From Bacillus sp. F19 (lineage in GTDB: Bacteria > Bacillota > Bacilli > Bacillales > Bacillaceae): a stretch of 64,000 nucleotides of DNA. Shown piece by piece: positions 19,753-29,428 of the stretch. Made by a program: the position numbers and the translations under genes. Under the pieces are notes generated by a model. It was given only the letters and a program-made list of their open reading frames with translations, was not told the origin of the DNA and did not search any database. How positions within the stretch are numbered: position 1 is the first letter of the stretch; the number at the start of each line of letters is the position of its first letter. The stretch covers positions 4,924,001-4,988,000 of the forward strand of contig CP085710.1 of NCBI GenBank assembly GCA_023823795.1, in the 5' to 3' direction.

Positions 19753-20583
19753 TTATTTGATTAAGTCTGCTACAAATTTAGGCAGGACAAACGCTGCTTT
19801 ATGAAGCTCTTTTGTATAATATTTTGTTTCAATCTCATGGAAACGCTCTTCGCTTACTTCTAATGGATCATATTTTTTTGAACCGATTGTAAATGCCCAA
19901 AGACCGCTTGGATATGTTGGGATGTTTGCTGTATATAAACGTGTAATCGGGAAGATTTCTCTTACATCACGCTGTACGTTTTGAATAAGCTCAGGCGTAA
20001 ACCAAGGGTTATCCGATTGGGCAACAAAGATGCCGTCTTCTTTTAACGCTTTTGAAATGCCTGCATAGAATCCTTTTGAGAATAGGTTAACAGCAGGTCC
20101 AACTGGCTCTGTTGAGTCAACCATAATGACATCATACTCATTATCGCTCTTTGCGATATGCATGAACCCGTCGCCTACTTTCACTTCAACGCGCTCGTTT
20201 TCAAGCTCTCCTGCAATTTCAGGCAAGTACTTTTTAGAGTACTCGATTACTTTGCCGTCAATATCGACAAGTGTTGCTTTCTTAACGCTTGGGTGCTTCA
20301 TGATCTCACGGATTACTCCGCCGTCTCCGCCTCCGACTACAAGTACGTTTTCAGGATTTGGATGTGTAAATAAAGGAACGTGCGCAACCATTTCATGATA
20401 AACAAATTCATCTCTTTGTGAAGTCATAACCATGCCGTCTAAAAGCAGCATGTTGCCGAACTCCTCTGTTTCTACCATATCTAATTTTTGAAACTCTGTT
20501 TGCTCTGTATGTAAAGTGCGGTTAATTTTGATCGTGATGCCGAAATTCTCGGTTTGCTTTTCTGTAAACCAATGTCCTCCCAT
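19753..20583 (-). CDS. speE: Spermidine synthase
   Basis: This 276-residue aminopropyltransferase makes spermidine from putrescine and decarboxylated S-adenosylmethionine. Visible motifs are [22 protein letters not shown], the nucleotide-binding [18 protein letters not shown] and [14 protein letters not shown] (catalytic Asp region). AGGAAG precedes the ATG. It is the first gene of the speE-speB operon. Length is standard for bacilli. Confidence 0.96.
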   Translation of the reverse strand: MGGHWFTEKQTENFGITIKINRTLHTEQTEFQKLDMVETEEFGNMLLLDGMVMTSQRDEFVYHEMVAHVPLFTHPNPENVLVVGGGDGGVIREIMKHPSVKKATLVDIDGKVIEYSKKYLPEIAGELENERVEVKVGDGFMHIAKSDNEYDVIMVDSTEPVGPAVNLFSKGFYAGISKALKEDGIFVAQSDNPWFTPELIQNVQRDVREIFPITRLYTANIPTYPSGLWAFTIGSKKYDPLEVSEERFHEIETKYYTKELHKAAFVLPKFVADLIK

Positions 20584-20919
20584 TTTAAAACTTCCTTTCT
20601 ATATCAATTTTTTCTTAAAGCCCTAGTTACGATTATACCCTATTCAACAAATACAATTCGCCAAAATTCGAGTTCAAAACCTCAGGAAAAAGTATAGATG
20701 AATCTAGCAAAATTGCAAGAAGAATTTTAATAGAGAAGGTTTAAAAAACCTTGGAAATTCTCATACTGGTAAGAAAAGCGGATTGCCTTGGTCAGTTCGC
20801 GAAGAAAATAGGAATTTCACAGCGAGTTAACCGCTTGAGCTGAACAATAATTCAGGACATGATCTAATACGCTTAATTTAAAAAGAAACAGAACAGATGA
20901 GGAAACGAGGTGGAGAAAC
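20584..20919. other. speE-pbpG intergenic region
   Basis: These 336 bp separate divergent genes. A degenerate CAATTCGC-type 21 bp repeat may remain near 20655-20690. A copy of the hairpin repeat is at 20771-20856. No gene was seen. Confidence 0.6.
20771..20856 (+). repeat. Hairpin-forming intergenic repeat, copy 3 (short, diverged)
   Basis: It begins GAAAAGCGGATTGCC and ends GAGCTGAAC, as other copies do, but the middle is diverged and shortened. Confidence 0.55.
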
Positions 20920-22989
20920 TTGGAAATCATCACATCCAGACGATTGAAAATCACGATAAAAGCTGTGCGTGCCGCTATTTTTATTGGTCTTATTTTATTT
21001 TTCTTAGCATCAATCGTCCTAGCAGCGATTTTGCTCACGGCGAAATGGCAGGGAGCTCCTTCCCTGACTGTTCAGCAATCTTCTATTATGTACGCAAATG
21101 ATGGATCTGAGATGGGAAAGACCCATCACGGCGGTAAGAGGTACTGGGTTGATTTAGATGAGATTTCTCCTTCCTTAATTGAAGCTACTGTTGCGATAGA
21201 AGACCGTCATTTTTATGATCATAACGGCTTTGACTACAAACGGATAGCAGGTGCTGCTCTTGCTGATTTAAAAGCAATGGCCAAGGTTCAGGGAGCGAGC
21301 ACAATCAGCCAGCAATATGCGAGAAACCTGTTTTTGGTTCACGATAAAACATGGAAACGCAAGCTGACAGAAGCGTTCTACACTGTCAGGCTTGAGCTGA
21401 ACTACAGCAAAGAGGAGATTCTAGAAGGCTATTTAAATACGATTTATTACGGTCATGGCGCTTACGGCGCAGAAGCTGCGGCCAATTATTATTTTGACAA
21501 ATCCGCAAGTGAATTATCCATCAGCGAAGCAACCATGCTTGCAGGTATTCCAAAAGCGCCAAGCCTCTATTCGCCCCTTGATAATGAAGAGCGGGCAAAA
21601 AGCAGGCAGGCTCTTATTTTGAAAACGTTGGTGAATCAAAAAATAATCAGCCAAACAGAAGCTGATCAGACATATAATGAAGCACTCAGCTACCGTTCTG
21701 TGAAAGATGTGAAAACAGCAGACATTGCTCCTTATTTTCAGGATGCGGTTATGAATGAGCTGTCAAAAAAGCTGAATCTTGATCAGACAACAATTGAAAC
21801 ACGGGGTTTAAGAATTTTCACCACCTTAGATCCAGATATGCAGAAAATAGCTGAAGAAAAGATTGCAGATGTCATTGATGAAGCATCTGACATCCAGGTC
21901 GGGTTCATGGCAATGGATCCCAAAACCGGCAGTGTGAAGGCTCTTGTTGGCGGCCGTGATTATGCAGAGAGTACGTTTAATCGCGCTACACAGGCAAAAA
22001 GACAGCCTGGTTCAACGATGAAACCGTTTCTGTATTATGCTGCCGTAAATAAAGGATTCACCCCTTCTACCCTTTTAAGGAGCGAACCTTACACGTTTAA
22101 GTTTGAAGACGGCAAATCAAGCTATAAACCTAGCAATTACAACGGGTATTATGCAAACGGCGACATTACATTGGCTCAGGCAATAGCACTTTCGGATAAT
22201 ATATTCGCCGTTAAGACTCACCTTTATCTTGGAATGGATGAGCTGATTCAGGCATCTAAAAGCTTTGGAGTGACAAGCAAATTATCACATGTGCCATCAC
22301 TTGCTCTTGGAACCTCGCCGGTGCGATTGGCTGAAATGGTGAACGGCTATGGAATGCTCGCAAATGGCGGCAAGTGGATTGAACCTTCTTTTATTAAAAA
22401 GGTTGAGGATGCAGAAGGAAACGTGATTTATCAGAATGAAAAAGTGCAAGAACAAATCTTAAATAAAGAGGCGGCGTTCGTTACCTCGCATTTGATGACT
22501 GGCATGTTTGATGAACAATTGAATGATTATACGTCCGTAACAGGCCACACCATTATTCCGAAGCTCTCCCGCGAGTATGCAGGGAAATCCGGAACGACAA
22601 AAGCTGACAGCTGGATGATCGGCTATGCTCCTCAGCTGGTGGCAGGCATCTGGACGGGCTATGATAAAGACAAAACGATTGATCTTGTTGCTGAAAGAGG
22701 ATACGCCAAACAAATATGGGCCGATTTTATGGAAGAAGCATTAGAAGATCAATCAGTTAAAGCATTTAATCCTCCTAAAGGCGTTATTGGCGTTTATATC
22801 AATCCTAAAACAGGCAAGCTTGCCTCAGACGATTGCCCGGTTAAGCGATTTGCTTATTTTGTAAGGGGGACTGAGCCGACTGAGTACTGCACTGAGCATC
22901 TGGAGCATGGAAAACAGAGCGAACCTGCAAAAGATCCTAAAAATCAGGATGAAACATGGTATAAGAAGGTCTTGAGATGGTGGGATTAA
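20920..22989 (+). CDS. pbpG: Class A penicillin-binding protein PbpG
   Basis: This 689-residue bifunctional peptidoglycan synthase starts at a TTG with GAGGTGGAG upstream. A cytoplasmic stub and one membrane anchor (about residues 15-44) precede a glycosyltransferase 51 domain: EDRHFYDHNGFDYKRIAGA, GASTISQQYARN and EILEGYLNTIYYG. The transpeptidase domain has the serine motif RQPGSTMKPFLYY near residue 365, SDN near residue 427 (ALSDNIFAV) and GKSGTTKADSWMIG near residue 555. It matches B. subtilis PbpG (YwhE), made in the forespore and partly redundant with PbpF for spore wall synthesis. Its position next to speE is conserved. Confidence 0.94.
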   Translation: MEIITSRRLKITIKAVRAAIFIGLILFFLASIVLAAILLTAKWQGAPSLTVQQSSIMYANDGSEMGKTHHGGKRYWVDLDEISPSLIEATVAIEDRHFYDHNGFDYKRIAGAALADLKAMAKVQGASTISQQYARNLFLVHDKTWKRKLTEAFYTVRLELNYSKEEILEGYLNTIYYGHGAYGAEAAANYYFDKSASELSISEATMLAGIPKAPSLYSPLDNEERAKSRQALILKTLVNQKIISQTEADQTYNEALSYRSVKDVKTADIAPYFQDAVMNELSKKLNLDQTTIETRGLRIFTTLDPDMQKIAEEKIADVIDEASDIQVGFMAMDPKTGSVKALVGGRDYAESTFNRATQAKRQPGSTMKPFLYYAAVNKGFTPSTLLRSEPYTFKFEDGKSSYKPSNYNGYYANGDITLAQAIALSDNIFAVKTHLYLGMDELIQASKSFGVTSKLSHVPSLALGTSPVRLAEMVNGYGMLANGGKWIEPSFIKKVEDAEGNVIYQNEKVQEQILNKEAAFVTSHLMTGMFDEQLNDYTSVTGHTIIPKLSREYAGKSGTTKADSWMIGYAPQLVAGIWTGYDKDKTIDLVAERGYAKQIWADFMEEALEDQSVKAFNPPKGVIGVYINPKTGKLASDDCPVKRFAYFVRGTEPTEYCTEHLEHGKQSEPAKDPKNQDETWYKKVLRWWD

Positions 22990-23094
22990 CATTTATTCTT
23001 GATTTTCCGGATTATCAAAAAAACCATATATGATCGAAAAATCCATTTTAAATAATTATTCAGCAAAAACCGTCACTTTTCTCGCAAACCACAT

Positions 23095-23130
23095 GAAAAA
23101 CCCCGGACCTCATACGGTCCGGGGTTTTTC
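23095..23130. terminator. Bidirectional terminator between pbpG and ywhD
   Basis: GAAAAACCCCGGACC and GGTCCGGGGTTTTTC form a perfect 15 bp stem around TCATAC, with A and T runs suited to both directions. Confidence 0.92.
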
Positions 23131-23223
23131 GTGTCCTAGCTTTATAAGCTATATTCAGTTTACTAATAAGCGATTTAAAGCTCAAGAATTTGACAATTTG
23201 TTCACATAAACGTCACAGAATTG

Positions 23224-23739
23224 TCACGCTTCCCCGAGCCCTGCTTTTAGCTCCTGATTGGAGTTTTTCCACATTTCTGCATTATGGTTTTTCAGGAAGT
23301 TCATTAAAATACCTTTTGACACATCATCCATATGCTCGACCATAATGTGGCGCTTTAAGGATTTATCCATTTTATTTACATGCTCTGGAAGTGATTTGTA
23401 GCCTCTTCTGATTTCACGGTCTACTGTCATTTCACAGGCTGTAACACCTGCATAATAAGGTCCCTCAGGCTTGCGGTCGATGGTCACCCATACGAGCCAG
23501 AACGGCTTTCCGTTTGGCACCTCTTCTTTGTTCGGAAGAAACTTGATTCCTTTTTCGACAACACTTCTGGCGTGCATCGCACCAATGTCCACAAATGCTT
23601 CCCCTTCGGTTACATCAACGAAAACCGGTGAAATGTTATCGAGGCTGAGTGCGCCGACTCCGTATCCGCCGTGACCGTCCGTCGGATCGCTTTTAATGAT
23701 GTTAAAACCAATCTTTTTTTTCTTTTTATCTTGTTCCAA
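23224..23739 (-). CDS. ywhD: Conserved protein YwhD
   Basis: This 171-residue soluble protein of the YwhD family has no known function. It starts MEQDKKKKKIGFNIIKSDPTDGHGGYGVGALSLDN. It has no signal peptide or membrane segment. It is adjacent to the ywhC protease gene (12 bp), the same arrangement as in B. subtilis. Confidence 0.88.
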   Translation of the reverse strand: MEQDKKKKKIGFNIIKSDPTDGHGGYGVGALSLDNISPVFVDVTEGEAFVDIGAMHARSVVEKGIKFLPNKEEVPNGKPFWLVWVTIDRKPEGPYYAGVTACEMTVDREIRRGYKSLPEHVNKMDKSLKRHIMVEHMDDVSKGILMNFLKNHNAEMWKNSNQELKAGLGEA

Positions 23740-23751
23740 AGAAATGACCTC

Positions 23752-24414
23752 CTAGAAAAACGGGTTAAGTATCAATTCAAAAACAGTCATCACGATATCA
23801 GTCCCATAAGAGAAAACAGGCTGTATCGTGTATTTGTCCAAAGGTGTTAACACTAAAATTAAAAAGACAACCATTCCGTAACTTTCAAACTGCGTCATTT
23901 TTGCCCGGACTCCAGATGGCGCAAGATCTTCAATAATCCGGTATCCATCAAGCGGCGGAAACGGAAAAAGGTTAAAAATGAACAGCGTAATATTCAGGAA
24001 GATTAAAATATTGAAAAACTGATGCACGCCTTCCGCCATCCCGGATGATAAGGAAGATAAAGCACCTGTACTTAAAAGTATATACCAAACAGCAAGCCCA
24101 ATAAAAGCGATGACCAAATTGCTTAATGGGCCTGCTGCTGATACAAGCACACCCGCAAGGCGCGGATTTTTAAAATAAAACCGGTTCACAGGCACCGGCT
24201 TCGCCCAGCCAAAACCGGCAATGAAGATCAGCAGTGTACCAATCGGATCAAGATGGGCAAGCGGCGACAGCGTCAGTCTCCCCTGATTCTTCGCAGTCGG
24301 ATCTCCAAATTTATATGCTACATATGCATGTGCAAATTCATGAACCGTAAACGCAATCGCCAAAACAATCACCACGTACGGAATAAGCTCTAAATCAAAC
24401 GCCAAAAACTCCAC
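23752..24414 (-). CDS. ywhC: Site-2-protease-like membrane metallopeptidase YwhC (M50)
   Basis: This 220-residue integral membrane protein carries the zinc motif HEFAH (residues 25-29) in its first membrane helix. PLAHLDPIGTLLIFIAGFGWAKPVPVN follows near residue 47. The third zinc-ligand region is NLFPFPPLDGYRI, near residue 150. It is a rhomboid-sized S2P relative without a PDZ domain; the substrate is unknown. It lies divergently from the tautomerase gene, as in B. subtilis. Confidence 0.9.
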   Translation of the reverse strand: MEFLAFDLELIPYVVIVLAIAFTVHEFAHAYVAYKFGDPTAKNQGRLTLSPLAHLDPIGTLLIFIAGFGWAKPVPVNRFYFKNPRLAGVLVSAAGPLSNLVIAFIGLAVWYILLSTGALSSLSSGMAEGVHQFFNILIFLNITLFIFNLFPFPPLDGYRIIEDLAPSGVRAKMTQFESYGMVVFLILVLTPLDKYTIQPVFSYGTDIVMTVFELILNPFF

Positions 24415-24512
24415 AAATCATTCTCCTTTGCAAGCGGCTTCGCTAAACATTCTATTCTCTATCAAGTATACTATAGAAGAATCCAACTACGATAGAAAAA
24501 GGAGAGATCAAT

Positions 24513-24701
24513 ATGCCATACGTAACAGTCAAAATGCTTGAAGGCCGCACAGAGGAACAAAAAAAGGCTCTAGTTGAAAAAGTAACGGCTGCTGTATCTG
24601 AAACAACAGGTGCTCCTGCAGAAAAGATTGCGGTTTTCATTGAAGAAATGAGCAAAAATCATTATGCGGTGAACGGCAAGCGTTTGAGTGACGAGGATTA
24701 A
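24513..24701 (+). CDS. ywhB: 4-oxalocrotonate tautomerase family protein (YwhB)
   Basis: This 62-residue protein has Pro directly after Met (MPYVTVKMLEGRTEEQKKAL); that proline becomes the catalytic N-terminus. Arg12 of the motif lies in EGRTEEQ. The family forms hexamers and tautomerises enols such as 2-hydroxymuconate or phenylenolpyruvate; the natural substrate in bacilli is unclear. AAAGGAG precedes the start. It is divergent from ywhC. Confidence 0.92.
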   Translation: MPYVTVKMLEGRTEEQKKALVEKVTAAVSETTGAPAEKIAVFIEEMSKNHYAVNGKRLSDED

Positions 24702-24713
24702 GTACATATGAGG

Positions 24714-24750
24714 AAAACCGGCCGCTTTGGAGTGAGGGTCGGTTTTTTAT
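24714..24750 (+). terminator. Terminator after ywhB
   Basis: AAACCGGCC and GGGTCGGTTTTTT pair imperfectly around a 16 nt loop, followed by T residues. Confidence 0.65.
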
Positions 24751-24797
24751 TTCTAAAGAGCAGAGAAATTTCGTTTTAAGATTTCGGATTTGCTCCA

Positions 24798-25000
24798 GCA
24801 AATAAACTTTGTTTTCAGCTAAAAAGGGGCATATATAGGTACAAAACTTCAGTAATGGCGAAATACACAAATATGAATTCATCTACTTGGCTTAATGATT
24901 CCGGATTTCAGCTAAATAATAAAAGATTTACGCTATAAATCATGGGAATTAAGCTAATAAAATGTCATTTTAGGCTATAAATAAGGTACAGGACTATTCA
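24798..25000. repeat. 21 bp-phased GCTA motif array
   Basis: GCTWAWAA-type motifs start at 24890, 24911, 24932, 24953 and 24974, exactly 21 bp apart each time. Earlier members at 24798, 24818, 24839 and perhaps 24860 are 20-21 bp apart. The sequence between motifs is not conserved. The array fills most of the ywhB-ywgA gap, which has no gene. Confidence 0.75.
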
Positions 25001-25111
25001 AATCTGCTCAATTCCAAGTCATTATCATAACTGCTGCATCTTCTTCTTGCGCTTGCGCTGCCCCTCCCTGAGAATAAAAATCCCGCAGCCAAATAGGACC
25101 GCGGGAACTCT

Positions 25112-25618
25112 TTATTGAACAACCTTCGTGCGAATCGACTCTATGTACGCATACGCCTGTTCAATTTCTTCTTCTGTGTATTTCTGCTTGCTCTTCAGGG
25201 TAAATACCTTCTCTTTCACTTCTTCTTTTTCAAGAGTGTCAAAGAAAAGGACCGTAGATACGAGCTCCAGGAATCTTGCTGACTGGCTGTTTAAGTCTTC
25301 CATACAATCTTTAAGAGGAGGCATCTCAAGGTCATAATGAGTTAAAAATTCCTCGCCTGCTTCTGTCAGGGAGTAGCGGTATTGAAAATAGCCGCCTTTT
25401 TTCTCATGCATTTCGTTCAGAAAGCCCAAATTGCACAGCTCTTCAATTCTGAGCGTAAGCTCCTCCGAATAAGGTCCGTAAAAATGAAAGTCATACTTTT
25501 CATAAAAAGGAAGATTGATTTTTTTTGCGATATAGATCATTTTCTGCAGCTTTTTCCGTCCGGTGATTTCCCCTGATGAAGAGAACACCTTCATCAGTTT
25601 TGCGTGTTCGTTAAGCAA
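25112..25618 (-). CDS. ywgA: Conserved protein YwgA
   Basis: This 168-residue protein resembles B. subtilis YwgA, of unknown function. It is mainly alpha-helical with a possible winged-helix-like region: KLQKMIYIAKKINLPFYEKYDFHFYGPYSEELTLRIEELCNLG, about residues 22-64. Its position beside ywfO is conserved. No catalytic motif is obvious. Confidence 0.85.
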   Translation of the reverse strand: MLNEHAKLMKVFSSSGEITGRKKLQKMIYIAKKINLPFYEKYDFHFYGPYSEELTLRIEELCNLGFLNEMHEKKGGYFQYRYSLTEAGEEFLTHYDLEMPPLKDCMEDLNSQSARFLELVSTVLFFDTLEKEEVKEKVFTLKSKQKYTEEEIEQAYAYIESIRTKVVQ

Positions 25619-25663
25619 ACCCCAACACTCCTAACCTTGTATTTTCACACTATCTCTCTTTTT

Positions 25664-26968
25664 TTATAAGTTTAACAATTCCAAAATCCGTTTTTTTGCC
25701 GTTCGTTTTACTGACATATCTTGAATGAGATCTAATGGAAAATACAGCTTATGGTCTGTTCTGCGTTTTCCGGATATCGCATCTACTATTTCAGACTGAC
25801 GGGAAAGCTCGCGCAGGTCCCCATTCGGCAGCTGCAAATGAATCGGCAGCCTCTCCTCTTCCTCTCCCGGACGATAGAAGTCATACGGAAGATCTGAAGA
25901 TGAATCAACAACCAAATAATAGTCAGGATCAATGCCAGCTTTTTTAAAGAGAGCCGTAAGCTCCATCAGCTTTTTCATTTCCATTGTGGCTGCCGGATTA
26001 AACTCGGCATATTGAAACAGGTTCCGGTTCATAAATCTTGTGCAAAGATCTCTCAATATAGGATCAGTCTCTTCCTGCCACTGCTGAAAATAATACAGAA
26101 CAACTGATTCATCCAATTTCAGATAATCCTGAGTTGTCACTTCCTCTTCAAAAATAGAGTAAAAGTGAATGGGATCCTGCTTAAATGTGTAATAGTCTTT
26201 GTGCAGCTGTTTTGCACGATGAAGGATTTTTGTCAAAATTACTTCTGCACTGCGGGTTACCGGGTGGAAGTACACCTGCCAATACATCTGGTAACGGCTC
26301 ATAATATAATCCTCGACTGCATGCATGCCGCTTTGCTTAATCACGACCTGATCCTCGCGGGGCCTCATGACCCTGAGAATCCGCTCCATATCAAAATGAC
26401 CATAGCTGACGCCTGTAAAATAGGCATCCCGCTGCAGGTAATCCATGCGGTCAGCATCAATCTGGCTTGAAATAAGACTTACAACCTGTTTATTTTCATA
26501 CGTTTTAGCAATGACTTCCGATACCTTCTTCGGAAAATCATCTCCCATGCGGCGGAGCACCTCATTTACTTCTGTCTCTCCGACAAGAATGTCACGCGTT
26601 AACTTTTCATGATCCAAATGAAACACTTTTTCAAAAGAATGCGAAAACGGACCATGTCCGAGATCATGCAGCAGTGCTGCACAAAGCGAAAGCAGACGGT
26701 CATCCTCATTCCATTCAGGACGCCCTTTAAACACATCGTCTACAATTCTCCGTACAATTTCATAGACTCCTAAAGAATGATTAAAGCGGCTGTGCTCTGC
26801 TCCGTGGAAGACTAAATAGGTCGTCCCTAATTGACGGATTCTGCGGAGTCTTTGAAATTCTTTCGTTCCGATTAAATCCCAGATCAGCTTGTCCCTTACA
26901 TGAATGTATCTGTGAACAGGATCTTTAAATACTTTTTCCTCAGATAACTTGCCGCTCCGATATGCCAT
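25664..26968 (-). CDS. ywfO: HD-domain phosphohydrolase YwfO
   Basis: This 434-residue protein starts MAYRSGKLSEEKVFKDPVHRYIHV at 26968 with GAGGGAAA upstream. An open frame of 39 more codons lacks similarity and is not used. It has the HD superfamily metal motif: HSRFNHSLGVYEIVRRI, then LLHDLGHGPFSHSFE near residue 105 and QIDADRMDYLQRDAYFTG near residue 180. Relatives are dNTP triphosphohydrolases of the SAMHD1/Dgt type, and YwfO has been linked to dGTP hydrolysis. It is followed by a small DUF1450 gene upstream and YwgA downstream, as in related bacilli. Confidence 0.9.
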   Translation of the reverse strand: MAYRSGKLSEEKVFKDPVHRYIHVRDKLIWDLIGTKEFQRLRRIRQLGTTYLVFHGAEHSRFNHSLGVYEIVRRIVDDVFKGRPEWNEDDRLLSLCAALLHDLGHGPFSHSFEKVFHLDHEKLTRDILVGETEVNEVLRRMGDDFPKKVSEVIAKTYENKQVVSLISSQIDADRMDYLQRDAYFTGVSYGHFDMERILRVMRPREDQVVIKQSGMHAVEDYIMSRYQMYWQVYFHPVTRSAEVILTKILHRAKQLHKDYYTFKQDPIHFYSIFEEEVTTQDYLKLDESVVLYYFQQWQEETDPILRDLCTRFMNRNLFQYAEFNPAATMEMKKLMELTALFKKAGIDPDYYLVVDSSSDLPYDFYRPGEEEERLPIHLQLPNGDLRELSRQSEIVDAISGKRRTDHKLYFPLDLIQDMSVKRTAKKRILELLNL

Positions 26969-27062
26969 CGCTTTCCCTCTTCCATCTTGACTTGTTTCCA
27001 TTATATCGATTCTTTTTTGATGCAAACAACCATTTTCGGAAAGGAATTGGCTGGATAAAAAA

Positions 27063-27092
27063 ATCACCACTGCATAATGAGCCAATGGTGAT
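27063..27092 (-). terminator. Terminator after the DUF1450 gene
   Basis: Minus-strand ATCACCATTG and CAGTGGTGAT pair and are followed by TTTTTTT, just after the small gene's stop. Confidence 0.8.
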
Positions 27093-27093
27093 A

Positions 27094-27318
27094 TTATTTA
27101 CTGATTTTCGTTTCGATCTTAACCATTAATTCGTCCTCATTTGGTGCTGAGAGCGGACGATTATTTACAAATGCAAACGATTTTTTTCTTCCCGGACCGC
27201 AGTATGATTGGCACCCGATATCAATTTTCGCTTCGGGATCAACCTTTTTCAGGCGGGGGAGCAACGTCTTAATGTTGGTTGCCTGGCAATCGTCGCATAT
27301 TCTGAATTCATTTGCCAC
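27094..27318 (-). CDS. DUF1450 (YuzB-like) small protein
   Basis: This 74-residue protein has four cysteines, in CDDCQATN near residue 8 and [21 protein letters not shown] near residue 36. This is the pattern of the DUF1450/YuzB family, thought to adopt a thioredoxin-like or metal-binding fold. Function is unknown. AAGGAAAG precedes the start region. It has its own terminator. Confidence 0.8.
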   Translation of the reverse strand: MANEFRICDDCQATNIKTLLPRLKKVDPEAKIDIGCQSYCGPGRKKSFAFVNNRPLSAPNEDELMVKIETKISK

Positions 27319-27528
27319 CTTATTTACAACCCTTTCCTTCTATTGAATCACGTTCAAACACTATTTGGTATTTTACCGTTAATCGACCCTCATTGCAAGC
27401 CGGGGGAAATAACTTCTATTATAGACAAATGTAAAAATAAAGAAAATCTAGTATCCTTGTAAAGTTTTTGTATAAAGCCCAGAGTTTCTGGTCAAAATGA
27501 TAACAGGAAAATACACAACTATCTATCT

Positions 27529-27624
27529 AAGAAAAGCGCAAGCGCCATGCCCCGCTCCAAAGGTCCGCCAGAATTTTTTGGCAGTGCCGTTCTGTCCAAG
27601 GATCTAGGCGCTGAAGCTAGACAT
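27529..27624 (+). repeat. Hairpin-forming intergenic repeat, copy 4
   Basis: It begins GAAAAGCGCAAGCGCC and ends TAGGCGCTGAAGCTAGAC. The central stem is GCCAGAA-TTTTTTGGC. It lies in the rsfA upstream region. Confidence 0.7.
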
Positions 27625-27675
27625 CAAGACGCAATATTTTATAGTTTTTAAAAACTTTAAAAGGGAGTTGAGACC

Positions 27676-28422
27676 ATGAAGCAAAGACAAGATGCCTGGT
27701 CAGAAGAAGATGATTTATTATTGGCTGAAACCGTACTCCGCCACGTTCGCGAAGGCAGCACACAGCTAAACGCATTCGAAGAAGTTGGCGACAAACTCAA
27801 CCGCACATCAGCAGCCTGCGGTTTCCGCTGGAATGCAGTCGTCAGACATAACTATGAAAAAGCGCTTCAGCTTGCAAAAAAACAGCGCAAACAAAAGATG
27901 AGAGCAACCGGCAAGGGTCAGCCTGCCAAAAAACAATTGCTTTATTCTCCGGAAGAATCAGAAGCAGCACCGGAAATGACAGAAGTTGAATCTTTTGAGA
28001 TTGATAATGAGGAATTGCCTGCAGTCACCCATCCTGTCTACAAAGAAGAAGTATATAAAGAAGAAGTATATGAAATTCCATATACAGCACGGAGAACACC
28101 TGCCGCATCTGCAGATCTTACAATGAGCCATGTTATCGCATTTTTAGAATCTTATTCTTCAAACAATGAACATGTAAATGCCTTAAAACTTGAGAATGAA
28201 AGATTGAAACGTGAAAACTATGAGCTATCTAGACGCAATCAGGATCTGGCAGTAAAGGTTTCTCAGCTTGAACAGGATACGGTTATGGTTCAAGAAGATT
28301 ATGAAACATTAATGAAGATTATGAATCGTGCAAGAAAACTAGTTTTATTTGAGGAAGAGGAGCGTCCGGCTACGAAGTTTAAAATGGACCGCAACGGCAA
28401 TCTTGAAAAGCTCGCCGAATAG
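27676..28422 (+). CDS. rsfA: Prespore-specific regulator RsfA
   Basis: This 248-residue protein has a Myb/SANT-like DNA-binding domain at residues 1-70: [49 protein letters not shown]. An acidic linker and a C-terminal coiled coil follow (about residues 175-225, [21 protein letters not shown]). RsfA (YwfN) modulates sigma-F-dependent genes in the forespore of B. subtilis. A direct repeat encodes [12 protein letters not shown] near residue 121. AAGGGAG precedes the ATG. Gene order rsfA-lipL is conserved. Confidence 0.92.
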   Translation: MKQRQDAWSEEDDLLLAETVLRHVREGSTQLNAFEEVGDKLNRTSAACGFRWNAVVRHNYEKALQLAKKQRKQKMRATGKGQPAKKQLLYSPEESEAAPEMTEVESFEIDNEELPAVTHPVYKEEVYKEEVYEIPYTARRTPAASADLTMSHVIAFLESYSSNNEHVNALKLENERLKRENYELSRRNQDLAVKVSQLEQDTVMVQEDYETLMKIMNRARKLVLFEEEERPATKFKMDRNGNLEKLAE

Positions 28423-28440
28423 TACGAAAAATGGAAGCAG

Positions 28441-28470
28441 AAAACGCATCAGAAAGAAACCTGATGCGTT
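28441..28470. terminator. Bidirectional terminator between rsfA and lipL
   Basis: AAACGCATCAG and CTGATGCGTTT form a perfect stem between convergent genes. Confidence 0.9.
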
Positions 28471-28473
28471 TTT

Positions 28474-29316
28474 CTATTGCACAGTTCCAAACACTTTTTC
28501 ATTCCGGTCATACATGCGAAGCAGATTTTTTTCAAACAGCACCTGTTCATCGACAGACAGTGAAGCAGCGTAAATTCTGCCGCTCAGGTCCTTTAAGGTT
28601 TTCAGAAACGACAGCATAAGAGTTTGAACAGTAATTTCATCATGAAGCAGTTCGCTCAAGGATGCCATTGTTTCAGGAACAATTTGAGGATATACAAATT
28701 TCGTCGGCTCGCCTTTTTTCGCCAGCTCATAAAATCTGCGTATCAATTCCGCCCTCCAAGCTCCGCTGCCGTCGGCACATAGATAAATTTGAACAGCGAT
28801 GCCCCCGCGCAGTCTTCGCTGTGAAATTCCGGCGAATTTTTTCCCGCCTATGCTTAAGTCATAGCTGCCTGGGCAATAAGATCCCGAAATTTCTCTTGCT
28901 TCTATCTCAGTACCATAGTCCGCAAGCATCCGCTTAATCAGATCCCACATCGTGTCATAGCCGCGATTGATATCGATTCCTTTTTCAGTTTCAGGAAAAA
29001 TCAGCGATATATTAAGAACCCCTTCATCTAAAACAACAGCGAGGCCGCCTGAATTTCGGACGATCACGCGATACCCCTGTTCTTTTAAATAAGTGATTCC
29101 ATCCTGTAAATATGGAAGCTTCGTATCTTGAATGCCAAGCACAATCGTTTTATGATGAACCCATGTCCGGGCCGTTGCAGGTGAAGTGCCGTTCCCGACC
29201 GCTGCACATAACGTATCATCCATCGCAAAGGACTGTCTCGCATCAAAATGAGGTCCGAGACTGGACTGATCGACAATCTTCCATTCATCTTGTTTTAATA
29301 AGGTTTCAAATGACAT
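28474..29316 (-). CDS. lipL: Octanoyl-[GcvH]:protein N-octanoyltransferase LipL
   Basis: This 280-residue amidotransferase moves octanoyl from GcvH to the lipoyl domains of E2 subunits in Bacillus lipoate assembly. The BPL/LPL fold shows [18 protein letters not shown] near residue 87. The catalytic Cys is in [25 protein letters not shown] (about residue 148), with the conserved Lys after it. It corresponds to YwfL. Transcription is convergent with rsfA. Confidence 0.92.
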   Translation of the reverse strand: MSFETLLKQDEWKIVDQSSLGPHFDARQSFAMDDTLCAAVGNGTSPATARTWVHHKTIVLGIQDTKLPYLQDGITYLKEQGYRVIVRNSGGLAVVLDEGVLNISLIFPETEKGIDINRGYDTMWDLIKRMLADYGTEIEAREISGSYCPGSYDLSIGGKKFAGISQRRLRGGIAVQIYLCADGSGAWRAELIRRFYELAKKGEPTKFVYPQIVPETMASLSELLHDEITVQTLMLSFLKTLKDLSGRIYAASLSVDEQVLFEKNLLRMYDRNEKVFGTVQ

Positions 29317-29385
29317 GTTGATGAAATCCTCCCAAGTTTATAAGCATGTATATTATAGCATGAACAATCGGAAATATAGATGCAT

Positions 29386-29416
29386 AAAAAGAGACAGCCT
29401 GCAATCGGCTGTCTCT
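29386..29416 (-). terminator. Terminator of pta
   Basis: Minus-strand AGAGACAGCC and GGCTGTCTCT pair and are followed by TTTTT. Confidence 0.85.
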
Positions 29417-29428
29417 CATTTCTCACTA

